DNA from: Flexivirga oryzae
GTDB taxonomy: Bacteria; Actinomycetota; Actinomycetes; Actinomycetales; Dermatophilaceae
Direction of reading: 5' to 3'
Length of the DNA stretch: 64,000 nt
Assembly (NCBI RefSeq): GCF_014190805.1
Contig: NZ_JACHVQ010000001.1
Span: forward strand, 496,001 to 560,000
How positions within the stretch are numbered: the first letter of the stretch is position 1; every line of letters starts with the position of its first letter. The notes under the pieces were generated by a model that was given only the letters and a program-made list of their open reading frames with translations, was not told the origin of the DNA and did not search any database. Shown here in pieces: positions 1 through 7,808 of this stretch. The translations under genes were made by a program, and so were the position numbers.

Positions 1-2346
1 GGGCTCGGCGCGCTCGTGCTGCCGCTGGTGCTGGTCCTGATCGGCGTGCACCTCATGCGCTCACCGCGCGGTGACCAGGGCACCAACCGGGTGATGGTCG
101 GCCTCGCGCTCTTCGCGATCGCGGTGTGCGGCATCACCAGCATCGCCAAGGACATCCCCCAGCCGAGCCAGACCAAGGCGCTGCGCGGGGCCGGCGGCAT
201 CGTCGGTTTCATGGCCAGCAGTCCGTTGGTCGCGGCGGTGCACACGGTCGGCGCGATGGCGCTGCTGGCGATCCTGTTGATCTTCAGCGTGCTGGTGATG
301 ACGGCGACACCGGTCTCGATGATCCCGGCCCGACTGATGATGCTGCGCGCGCGCCTCTTCGAGCACGGCGGGCCGGGCTCGGACGACGACGAGCCGGTCG
401 ACGCCGTCGCCCAGGACCTGCACGGCGACCAGATCGACGGCGGGAAGCGCAAGCGTCGGCGCAAGCCGAAGAAGGACGAGTCGGACGACCCCGGTCTCGA
501 CGGCGACGAACCGTTCGAGCAGGCGGCGACCGTCGTCCCGCGACGCACCAAGAGCGGCCGGGTGCTGCGCCCCGGCGAGAAGGACCCCGGCGACAGCGAG
601 GTCTTCGACGTCGACTGCGACACCCCGCCCAGCACGACTCCGGAGGCCCGGCCGGCCGCCGACGCACGTGCGGTGCCGCTGCCCGGCACCAAGGGCGCAC
701 CGCCGGAGTCGGTCGCCGTGGCACCGCTGCAGGCACCCCCGACCACCCCGCTGCCGCAGCGGGTCGAGCAACTCCAGCTCGCCGGCGACGTCACCTACAC
801 GCTGCCCTCGAACGAAGTGCTGAAGCCCGGCACCACGCCGAAGGCACGCTCGGCCGCCAACGACCGCGTGGTCGAGGCGCTGACCCAGACACTGGACTCG
901 TTCGGTGTCGACGCCCAGGTCACCGGCTTCAGCCGTGGCCCGACCGTCACCCGCTACGAGGTCGAGCTCGGCCAGGGCACCAAGGTCGAACGCGTCACCG
1001 CCCTCTCCAAGAACATCGCGTATGCCGTCGCGTCCGCCGACGTCCGCATCCTGTCGCCGATCCCGGGCAAGTCCGCGATCGGCATCGAGATCCCCAACAC
1101 CGACCGCGAGAAGGTCAGCCTCGGCGACGTGCTGCGCAGCGGCGCCGCCCGCGGCAACCCGCACCCGATGGTGATGGGCGTCGGCAAGGACGTCGAGGGC
1201 GGTTACGTGATCGCCAACCTCGCGAAGATGCCGCACCTGCTGGTCGCCGGTGCCACCGGCGCCGGTAAGTCGTCGTTCGTCAACTCGATGATCACCTCGA
1301 TCATGATGCGCGCGACCCCGGACGAGGTCCGGATGGTCCTGGTCGACCCCAAACGCGTCGAACTGACGGCATACGAAGGCATTCCGCACCTGATCACCCC
1401 GATCATCACCAGCCCCAAGAAGGCCGCCGAGGCGCTGCAGTGGGTCGTGCGCGAGATGGACACGCGGTATGACGATCTCGCCGCGTTCGGCTACAAGCAC
1501 ATCGACGACTTCAACAAGGCGGTGCGGGCCGGCAAGGTGACGCCGCCGCCGGGGTCGCAGCGGGTGATGCAGACCTACCCCTACCTGCTGGTCATCGTCG
1601 ACGAACTCGCCGACCTGATGATGGTCGCGCCGCGTGACGTCGAGGAGTCGATCGTCCGCATCACCCAGCTGGCGCGTGCCGCCGGCATCCACCTGGTGCT
1701 GGCCACCCAGCGGCCGTCGGTGGACGTGGTCACCGGTCTGATCAAGGCCAATGTGCCCAGCCGGATGGCGTTCGCCACCTCGTCGCTGGCCGACTCGCGG
1801 GTCGTGCTCGACCAGCCGGGTGCCGAGAAGCTGATCGGTCAGGGTGACGCGCTGTTCCTGCCGATGGGCGCCTCCAAACCGATGCGCGTCCAGGGTGCCT
1901 GGGTCACCGAAACCGAAGTGCAAGAGGTGGTTTCGCACGTCCGCGAGCAGCTCAAGCCGGTCTACCGCGACGACGTGCAGGTCTCGGCGCCCAAGAAGGA
2001 GATCGACGAGGACATCGGCGACGACCTCGACCTGCTGCTGCAGGCCGCCGAGCTCGTGGTCAACAGCCAGTTCGGTTCGACGTCGATGCTGCAGCGCAAG
2101 CTGCGGGTCGGCTTCGCCAAGGCCGGCCGGCTGATGGACCTGATGGAGAGCCGCGGCATCGTCGGCCCGTCGGAGGGTTCGAAGGCACGCGACGTGCTGG
2201 TCAAGCCCGACGACCTGCCGACGACCCTGGCGCTGCTGCGCGGTGAGGACCCGCCCGGCGCCGAGCAGCCGTATGACGCCGCCGCCGACACCGGGGACGC
2301 CGGCGACAGCGAAGACGCGTGGCAACTCACCGATCGCAGGGACTGA
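1..2346 (+). CDS. ftsK: DNA translocase FtsK, 3' part; 5' end lies outside the window
   Basis: FtsK/SpoIIIE-type septal DNA pump that moves chromosome ends through the closing septum. The frame is open from base 1, so the GTG at 16 is not a credible start and the first membrane segments are missing. Counting from that GTG, hydrophobic segments remain near residues 1-25 and 70-95, followed by a charged proline-rich linker to about residue 250. The motor then carries Walker A GATGAGKSS near 411-419 and Walker B LLVIVDELADLMM near 524. A winged-helix gamma domain closes the protein (about 673-740, with the typical SMLQRKLRVGFAKAGRLMD). The last codons overlap the next gene. Identity is secure. 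Confidence 0.96.
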   Translation, partial: GLGALVLPLVLVLIGVHLMRSPRGDQGTNRVMVGLALFAIAVCGITSIAKDIPQPSQTKALRGAGGIVGFMASSPLVAAVHTVGAMALLAILLIFSVLVMTATPVSMIPARLMMLRARLFEHGGPGSDDDEPVDAVAQDLHGDQIDGGKRKRRRKPKKDESDDPGLDGDEPFEQAATVVPRRTKSGRVLRPGEKDPGDSEVFDVDCDTPPSTTPEARPAADARAVPLPGTKGAPPESVAVAPLQAPPTTPLPQRVEQLQLAGDVTYTLPSNEVLKPGTTPKARSAANDRVVEALTQTLDSFGVDAQVTGFSRGPTVTRYEVELGQGTKVERVTALSKNIAYAVASADVRILSPIPGKSAIGIEIPNTDREKVSLGDVLRSGAARGNPHPMVMGVGKDVEGGYVIANLAKMPHLLVAGATGAGKSSFVNSMITSIMMRATPDEVRMVLVDPKRVELTAYEGIPHLITPIITSPKKAAEALQWVVREMDTRYDDLAAFGYKHIDDFNKAVRAGKVTPPPGSQRVMQTYPYLLVIVDELADLMMVAPRDVEESIVRITQLARAAGIHLVLATQRPSVDVVTGLIKANVPSRMAFATSSLADSRVVLDQPGAEKLIGQGDALFLPMGASKPMRVQGAWVTETEVQEVVSHVREQLKPVYRDDVQVSAPKKEIDEDIGDDLDLLLQAAELVVNSQFGSTSMLQRKLRVGFAKAGRLMDLMESRGIVGPSEGSKARDVLVKPDDLPTTLALLRGEDPPGAEQPYDAAADTGDAGDSEDAWQLTDRRD

Positions 2347-3056
2347 CGCCGGCGCCGCGCGGCAACCTGCTGCAGCGGGTCCGCGCGCTGCCGTCCGCCG
2401 TACTGCTGGCCGTGCAGCTGCTCGGCATCCTGGTCTACCCGTTCACCACCGAATCCTCTGCCGGGCGAACGTTCTTCTCGCTCTTCCAGCTCGTCGTGCT
2501 CGGCGTCGCCGTCGCAGCGGTGCGGCTGACGCCCGCGCTCACCTGGATCTCGGTGTGCATCGGGTCGCCTGCCGTCATACTCACCGTCCTGACGGCGTTG
2601 GTGCCCGACAACGACCCGCTGGCACTCGCGTCCGACGTCACGCACGCGTTGTTCTACTTCTACACGGCGTATGCGCTCATCCGGTACATGTTCGCCGACA
2701 CCCATGTCAGCCGGGACGAGCTCTTCGCCACCGGAGCGTGTTTCACGGTCGTCGCGTGGGGTTTCGCCTACACCTACGACATCGTCCAACTCATCTGGGG
2801 CACAGGCCAGTTCGCCTCCGGGCAGCACGGCGAGCTGAACTGGGTCGAGTTGCTCTTCCTGTCGTTCACGACGATGACCAACACCGGACTGTCGGACATC
2901 GTGCCGGGCGGCGGGCATGCCCGGTCGGTGATGATGCTGGAGCAGTTGGCCGGGTTGAACTATGTTGCACTCGTGGTGGCGCGGCTGATGGGCCTCACAC
3001 TGGCACGGTTCCAGCACACACGGGAAGCAGCCGACCGCGGGGAGAGCGAGCAATGA
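2319..3056 (+). CDS. Ion-channel-like membrane protein with an atypical pore signature
   Basis: 245-residue integral membrane protein. Several hydrophobic segments (near residues 25-45, 50-70, 80-95, 105-125, 140-160) are followed by a re-entrant-like stretch, FLSFTTMTNTGLSDIVPG (about 178-195), and a last membrane helix (about 205-235). The layout resembles the pore loop plus inner helix of two-helix potassium channels, but the filter reads TNTGLSD where TVGYGD would be expected. The GTG start lies inside the end of ftsK (28-bp overlap), and the stop overlaps the next ATG by 4 bp, so the three genes look co-transcribed. Ion selectivity, if any, cannot be inferred. Confidence 0.75.
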   Translation: MATHRSQGLTPAPRGNLLQRVRALPSAVLLAVQLLGILVYPFTTESSAGRTFFSLFQLVVLGVAVAAVRLTPALTWISVCIGSPAVILTVLTALVPDNDPLALASDVTHALFYFYTAYALIRYMFADTHVSRDELFATGACFTVVAWGFAYTYDIVQLIWGTGQFASGQHGELNWVELLFLSFTTMTNTGLSDIVPGGGHARSVMMLEQLAGLNYVALVVARLMGLTLARFQHTREAADRGESEQ

Positions 3057-3814
3057 CCGACGACGAAGACCGCACCCAGGAGATCCGCCGGGACACCGGT
3101 CGTGCGCAGTCGAGCGACCGGCCCGGTCAGCGGACCGGCAACACCCCGCCGTTCGGTGCGCCCGCGGCGCCACCGCAGCGCCCGCAGGGCCCCGCCCAGG
3201 GCGGCTACCAGCGGCCTGCGCAGCCGGCCCAGCCCGGGTATCGGCCGGGGCCCGGCTACCAGCAGCCCCCACAGTCGACTGCCCCGTATGGCGCCCCGAT
3301 GCTGCCGGCCGACCGGGGTTCCGGCGGTTTCCCGGCGGCGCTGGTCGGCGCCGTCGTCGCGGCATTGGTCGCCGTCGCCACGTCGTTCGCCGGGTATCAG
3401 ACGACTTTGCACGACGTGAGCCACGACGGCCGGACCTTCACCGGTTTCTTCACCAGCCGACTGGCCCTGCTGCCGTGGCTCGGTGTGGGCAACGGCGACC
3501 AGACGACCGCCTTCCTCGCGGGAGTGGTGATCGTGCTGGTGGTGGCGCTGTTGCTGATGACGGCTGCGGCCATGTCGACCCGCGCCGGCACGGGTGGTTT
3601 CGGGCTGTTCCTGGGTGCGTGGATGACCGTGGTCCTCGCCGGTGCCGCAGCCGCCCCTGCTACTGCGGCGATCTGGATGTCTGGGCACCTTCCGTCCGGG
3701 TATCTGGCGGAATATGTGTCCGGCGGGATGGTCTGGGGTGTGCTCTACGGCTGGATCGCCGCCCTGGCGTTGGTGATCACGCACGCGATGCGTCGCAAGC
3801 CCGCTGCTCGCTGA
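3053..3814 (+). CDS. Proline-rich membrane protein, function unknown
   Basis: 253 residues. The first ~95 are hydrophilic and low-complexity, rich in Pro, Gln and Gly (PAQPAQPGYRPGPGYQQPPQ), a style common in actinobacterial cell-envelope proteins. Four hydrophobic segments follow, near residues 100-122, 158-182, 188-212 and 226-248. It begins with an ATGA overlap on the upstream channel-like gene, so translation is probably coupled. I do not recognise a family. Position behind ftsK suggests an envelope or division-associated role, but that is only context. Confidence 0.8.
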   Translation: MTDDEDRTQEIRRDTGRAQSSDRPGQRTGNTPPFGAPAAPPQRPQGPAQGGYQRPAQPAQPGYRPGPGYQQPPQSTAPYGAPMLPADRGSGGFPAALVGAVVAALVAVATSFAGYQTTLHDVSHDGRTFTGFFTSRLALLPWLGVGNGDQTTAFLAGVVIVLVVALLLMTAAAMSTRAGTGGFGLFLGAWMTVVLAGAAAAPATAAIWMSGHLPSGYLAEYVSGGMVWGVLYGWIAALALVITHAMRRKPAAR

Positions 3815-3915
3815 GAGCGGCCGCCGGCCCGGAACCGTCGGTACCCTGCGGGCGTCCGACACTGATCAGACGATAAGCGCACGACGGGCGCGGGTCGGTG
3901 GACGTGGAGGTGGTC

Positions 3916-5283
3916 ATGTCACGATGGATCCAGGTGGCCGGTGCCGTGCTGCTCGTCGGGGGTCTGGCCGCATGCGGACCGGCCGATCAGGGGACACTTC
4001 CGGTGGGCGGCACCACGACGGTCACCGTCACGGCCGCCGCGAACCCGACGGATACCGCGGACGGGAAAACCACTGGGGTGACGGGCGGTTCGTCATACAG
4101 CCAGTTGCAGCAGGCGTTCGACGGAGCCACCGACGTCGACGTTGCCGACTACAAGGGGCTGGTCACCAGTGTCGGTTTCGAGTCGCCGGACAAGGTCGTC
4201 ACCTGCGGCATCGAGGACGACGCGATCACCTGCCAGGCACACGAGGGTGCGACGTTCACCCCGCCGAAGGACTGCCACGGGATGGGCAGCGGACGCGCGG
4301 TCACGATGGCCGACCACAAGGCACCGGAATTCGCCTGCATGGGCGACGTCGAGAGCGGCGGACCGGTGCTCGGCGACGGGACACGGATCACCGTCGGTGC
4401 GTTGCAGTGCGTCAGCCGGGAGGGGATCACCTGCATCGACGGTGACGGGCACGGCTTCCGGCTGGGGACGGGCAGCTATCTGCTGACCGGTGGCGGCGCC
4501 CAGGTGCCGTCGTCCGGCGGACCATCCGCCCCGACGACGACGCAGGCCCCGCAGCCGACGACGACGGCGCAGCCGACGACCCGGTCGCCGCACAGCACGT
4601 CGGCGTTGACGGGGCACTACTTCGTCGGCGCCGGCACATTCAACATGAACGGCTCGGACGGTAACTACTACGGCGTCTGGTTCCTCGGCGACGAGTGGGC
4701 GTACTGGGGACGGCCGACGTCCGGGGCGCCCCGGTGCACCGCAGTGACCGGTTCGATCGGGTCGCAGCCGGGTGATGGTTGGGGCTGCGTGCGCTACAGC
4801 TACGACGCGAGCAGCGGCGCGCTCACGGTGGGCGGACACAGCGGCAGCTACCGCAACGGCGAGCTGGAGGTCGGGGACTGGTCCTTCAGCCCGACGCTGT
4901 TGCCGGCAGCAGGCACCCGCGTGGCGGTCAACCTGATGAACCGCGGTTACTCCGGGATGTGCGGTCTCTACGGCGGTTGCTCCACCTGGTCGACATCACT
5001 GGCGATGACCGACGACGGTCACTTCGTGCTCACCTCCGGCAGCATCAGCAGCTTCAGCGGGTCCGGTAGCTTCGGCTGGGCGTCGGACTACCCGCCGGAC
5101 AAGAAGGGCACCTACCAGGTCGAGGCCGGTGGCCGGATCCGGCTGCACTACGACTCCGGGAAGACCGAGGTGCGCACCTTCGCCGAGAAGTACGACGCGG
5201 CCGGTCACCCGGACCCCGCGGACGCCAGCGGTGACGCCGGCGTGGTGTTCGGCGCCGACCGGTTCTGGCGCGACGACGCGTAG
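3916..5283 (+). CDS. Putative secreted lipoprotein, function unknown
   Basis: 455 residues. The ATG at 3916 has a GGAGG five bases upstream and is preferred to the GTG at 3898. The N-terminus is a lipoprotein signal peptide (MSRWIQVAGAVLLVGGLAAC) with Cys20 as the predicted lipidation site. A Thr-rich stretch follows. Two folded parts are separated by a Pro/Thr-rich linker near residues 200-232 (PTTTQAPQPTTTAQPTTR). The C-terminal part is rich in Gly, Ser and Tyr with paired cysteines, and looks beta-rich. No enzyme motif is seen. The gene stops just before the first copy of a hairpin repeat. Confidence 0.8.
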   Translation: MSRWIQVAGAVLLVGGLAACGPADQGTLPVGGTTTVTVTAAANPTDTADGKTTGVTGGSSYSQLQQAFDGATDVDVADYKGLVTSVGFESPDKVVTCGIEDDAITCQAHEGATFTPPKDCHGMGSGRAVTMADHKAPEFACMGDVESGGPVLGDGTRITVGALQCVSREGITCIDGDGHGFRLGTGSYLLTGGGAQVPSSGGPSAPTTTQAPQPTTTAQPTTRSPHSTSALTGHYFVGAGTFNMNGSDGNYYGVWFLGDEWAYWGRPTSGAPRCTAVTGSIGSQPGDGWGCVRYSYDASSGALTVGGHSGSYRNGELEVGDWSFSPTLLPAAGTRVAVNLMNRGYSGMCGLYGGCSTWSTSLAMTDDGHFVLTSGSISSFSGSGSFGWASDYPPDKKGTYQVEAGGRIRLHYDSGKTEVRTFAEKYDAAGHPDPADASGDAGVVFGADRFWRDDA

Positions 5284-5296
5284 TCCGGCTCTGCTC

Positions 5297-5344
5297 CGCG
5301 CGCTTGCGGTCCGCGGACAGTGCGCCATACCGCACCTTCTGCGG
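5297..5344. repeat. Hairpin repeat H1, diverged copy 1
   Basis: Starts CGCGCGCTTGCGGTCC and contains AGTGCGCCATACCGCAC, the same stem core as copies 2 and 3. The downstream arm has decayed. It lies 14 bases after the lipoprotein stop codon and could help end transcription, although there is no T-run. Confidence 0.7.
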
Positions 5345-5368
5345 GGTGTAAGCGCCGCCGCGCCGCCC

Positions 5369-5426
5369 CGCGCGCTTGCGGTCCGTAGAGAGTGCGCCAT
5401 ACCGCACTCTGTGCGGACCACAACTC
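5369..5426. repeat. Hairpin repeat H1, copy 2
   Basis: Near-perfect inverted repeat. A 17-base arm at 5380-5396 (GGTCCGTAGAGAGTGCG) faces 5403-5419 with one G-T pair and one mismatch, around the 6-base loop CCATAC. The flank 5375-5426 matches copy 3 (6485-6536) at all but two positions, in the same orientation. It sits upstream of the endonuclease gene. Confidence 0.85.
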
Positions 5427-5523
5427 AACTGCAGGAATACCCATCCCCGTCTGGATGACGATGTTGTCCACAGCGCGCCGAAGATGCCCCGGCATCTGCG
5501 TCATCGCCGCGCAGACTCCTCGG

Positions 5524-6498
5524 ATGCCGCAACAGTCGCTGGAGATGGTCGTCGGAGCCCCGCTCCGGTATGGCGCCGCCCGGCGCGCCATCGCGCGCGA
5601 ACTCGCGGCTGAGCACGGCGGTGTGGTGCACCGACTCACCCTCGCACAGCACGGTATCGATCGTTTCGGGGTGCGCAACGAGGTCGCGGCCGGGCGGTGG
5701 TTCACGGTGGGGCGACACACGGTCGCGGTGGACTCCCCGGAGCTCGGCGTCGTCGCGCAGTGGTGGCGCGCGGTCTGGGAGAGCGGATCCGGAGCGCGCC
5801 TCGACGGGACCAGCGCACTGCTCGCCGCGGGTTTGACGGGCTTCGAGCCGCCAGTCATCGACGTGTCAATGCCGAAATCCAGTCGGGTGCACGCCGTTCC
5901 GGGTGTGCGAACGCATTTCCCACACCGGCTCGCTCCCGTCGTCGGCGCCGGCATCCGGCGGGTCGCTGCCGAGGTCGCAACGATCCATGCGGCGCAGTGG
6001 GCGGTGAGCGACCGACAGGCAGCGTTGCTCATTTGCCTGCCGCTGCAGCAACGGCTGACCACTCCGCCGCGAGTGCAGCTGGCCTGGCGCAGCGTGCTCC
6101 GGTCGCCACGCCGCACCTTGCTCGACTCCGTCATCGCGGACGTGACCGACGGTGCGCACTCGCTTGGCGAACTCGACTTCGCGCGGCTGGCGCGCAAGGC
6201 CGGGCTACCCACGCCGACGCGTCAGGCGCTTCGCGACGGTCCCGGCGGACGGGTCTACCTCGACGTGTCCTGGGATGAGGTCGGACTCGTCGTCGAGGTC
6301 GACGGCGGGCATCACGCGCTCGCGCTCAACCCGATCGACGACGCATTGCGGCAGAACGACCGGGTGGCTGCCGGCGAACGCGTCCTGCGGATCCCCGTCA
6401 TCGGCCTCCGCCTCACCCCGGAGAGATTCATGCGGCAGGTCCGTCATACCTATGACGCACTTCGCGCAGGTGACGGTTCGGGCTCTTGCGGTCCGTAG
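5524..6498 (+). CDS. DUF559/Vsr-like endonuclease-domain protein with an AbiEi-like N-terminus
   Basis: About 324 residues. The N-terminal part (RRAIARELAAEHGGVVHRLTL) resembles the winged-helix domain that precedes such nucleases in many actinobacterial proteins. The C-terminal ~90 residues carry the DUF559/very-short-patch-repair nuclease pattern: DVSWDEVGLVVEVDGGHH, then DDALRQNDRVAAGERVLRIP. The acidic residues in EVDG and the DD-RQN stretch are the expected active-site region. The start is uncertain: in-frame ATGs at 5392, 5455, 5461, 5524 and 5545 are possible and none has a good ribosome site. The last codons (SCGP, stop) lie inside hairpin repeat copy 3. Substrate and biological role are unknown. 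Confidence 0.75.
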   Translation: MPQQSLEMVVGAPLRYGAARRAIARELAAEHGGVVHRLTLAQHGIDRFGVRNEVAAGRWFTVGRHTVAVDSPELGVVAQWWRAVWESGSGARLDGTSALLAAGLTGFEPPVIDVSMPKSSRVHAVPGVRTHFPHRLAPVVGAGIRRVAAEVATIHAAQWAVSDRQAALLICLPLQQRLTTPPRVQLAWRSVLRSPRRTLLDSVIADVTDGAHSLGELDFARLARKAGLPTPTRQALRDGPGGRVYLDVSWDEVGLVVEVDGGHHALALNPIDDALRQNDRVAAGERVLRIPVIGLRLTPERFMRQVRHTYDALRAGDGSGSCGP

Positions 6499-6538
6499 AG
6501 AGTGCGCCATACCGCACTCCGTGCAGACCACAACTCGG
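6482..6538. repeat. Hairpin repeat H1, copy 3
   Basis: Direct repeat of copy 2 with the same loop CCATAC. It overlaps the 3' end of the endonuclease gene and supplies its stop codon: the TAG at 6496-6498 lies in the repeat word GGTCCGTAGAGAGTGCG. It also separates that gene from the convergent dipeptidase gene. Confidence 0.85.
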
Positions 6539-6549
6539 TTGGCTGGGCG

Positions 6550-7758
6550 TCAGCCGTCGAGCTGCTCGATAGTGGCGACGCTCGGGCCACGCGTCGCCTG
6601 CAGGTCGCGCGCTACCGCCTCCGCGTCGCGCATCACGCGCAGCACGTTGCCGCCGGCCACCTTGGCGAGGTCCTCGTCGGACCAGCCGAGGTCGGCGAGG
6701 GCGGCGAAGACCTTCGGGTATGCCGACACGTCGCCCAGCCCTTCGGGCAGCACCGACACGCCGTCGAAGTCACCGCCGACACCGAGGTGGTCGATCCCGG
6801 CGACCTCGCGGATGTGCACGAAGTGCGCGACCACGTCATCCAGTGTCGCGACCGGCATCGGGTGCTGGACCGCCCACTGCTCGCAGAACTGTTGGAACGC
6901 GCCCACGTCCGTCGGCGCCACGCCCGACTCCCGTGCAGCGTCGCCCGCGTCCGTGCGCCACTGCGCGCAGGCCGACGACACGAAGCCCGGCACGAACGTC
7001 GACATGATGACGCCGTTGTTGTCGCGCAACGTCTCCAGCACGTCGTCGGGGGCGTTGCGGGGCGAGTCGGCGACGGCGCGCGCGGAGGAGTGGCTGAAGA
7101 TGACCGGCGCCTCGGACGCGGCCAGCGCCGCCCGCATGGTGTCGGCGCTGACGTGGGACAGGTCGACGAGCATGCCGATGCGGTTCATCTCCCGGACGAC
7201 CTCGACCCCGAAACGGCTCAGCCCGCCGTGCACCGGCTCGTCGGTCGCCGAGTCCGCCCACGGGTTGTTGTCGTTGTGGGTGAGCGTCATGTAGCGCACC
7301 CCCAGCACGTAGAGCATCCGCAACGCGGCGAGCGAGCTGTCGATCGACTGACCGCCCTCGGCGCCGAGCAGCGACGCGATCCGGCCGGAGGCGAAGACCG
7401 CCTCCACCTCGTCGGCGGTGCGCGCGAGGCCGAACGTCTCCGGCCATCTCCCGATCATCTGGTGCACCGCATCGATCTGCTCCAGCGTCTGGGTGACCGC
7501 CTCGCTGCCGGGCAGGTTGGACGGAACGTAGACCGACCAGAACTGTCCGCCGACGCAGCCTTCGCGCAGCCGCGGCACGTCGGTGTGCGTGCGCCCGTCG
7601 GTGCCGCCCTCCACGTCGAGCTTGTCGAAGTCGTAACCCACCTGGTCCCGGGCCTCCCACGCCAGGTCGTTGTGACCGTCGATCAGCGGATGCTTCGCGA
7701 GAACGGCACGGACGCGGTCAAGAGTGGGGGAGGAGTCGGTGTTCGCCATACCCGCCAT
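6550..7758 (-). CDS. Membrane dipeptidase, peptidase family M19
   Basis: About 402 residues, a usual length for renal-dipeptidase-type zinc enzymes that hydrolyse dipeptides. Metal-site motifs are visible: LIDGHNDLAW near the N-terminus (His and Asp), EGGQSID, YMTLTHNDNNPWADS, LVDLSHVS, PVIFSHSSARAV, and near the end HLGVGGDFDGV. Starts at 7761 (GTG), 7758 and 7749 (ATG) are all in frame; 7758 is chosen for lack of a clear ribosome site. The gene is divergent from rimO and has no partner on its strand. No signal peptide is evident, so a cytoplasmic peptide-salvage enzyme is likely. Confidence 0.92.
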   Translation of the reverse strand: MAGMANTDSSPTLDRVRAVLAKHPLIDGHNDLAWEARDQVGYDFDKLDVEGGTDGRTHTDVPRLREGCVGGQFWSVYVPSNLPGSEAVTQTLEQIDAVHQMIGRWPETFGLARTADEVEAVFASGRIASLLGAEGGQSIDSSLAALRMLYVLGVRYMTLTHNDNNPWADSATDEPVHGGLSRFGVEVVREMNRIGMLVDLSHVSADTMRAALAASEAPVIFSHSSARAVADSPRNAPDDVLETLRDNNGVIMSTFVPGFVSSACAQWRTDAGDAARESGVAPTDVGAFQQFCEQWAVQHPMPVATLDDVVAHFVHIREVAGIDHLGVGGDFDGVSVLPEGLGDVSAYPKVFAALADLGWSDEDLAKVAGGNVLRVMRDAEAVARDLQATRGPSVATIEQLDG

Positions 7759-7808
7759 CACATCACGCGTGCGATCTCTCGCGCCGGACGTCCCATACAG
7801 TTGAGCCC

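Noticed and set aside
61..2325. 754-codon open frame on the reverse strand across ftsK
   Set aside because: Antisense shadow of a high-GC gene; the protein is low-complexity Asp/Arg/Gly-rich with no domain.
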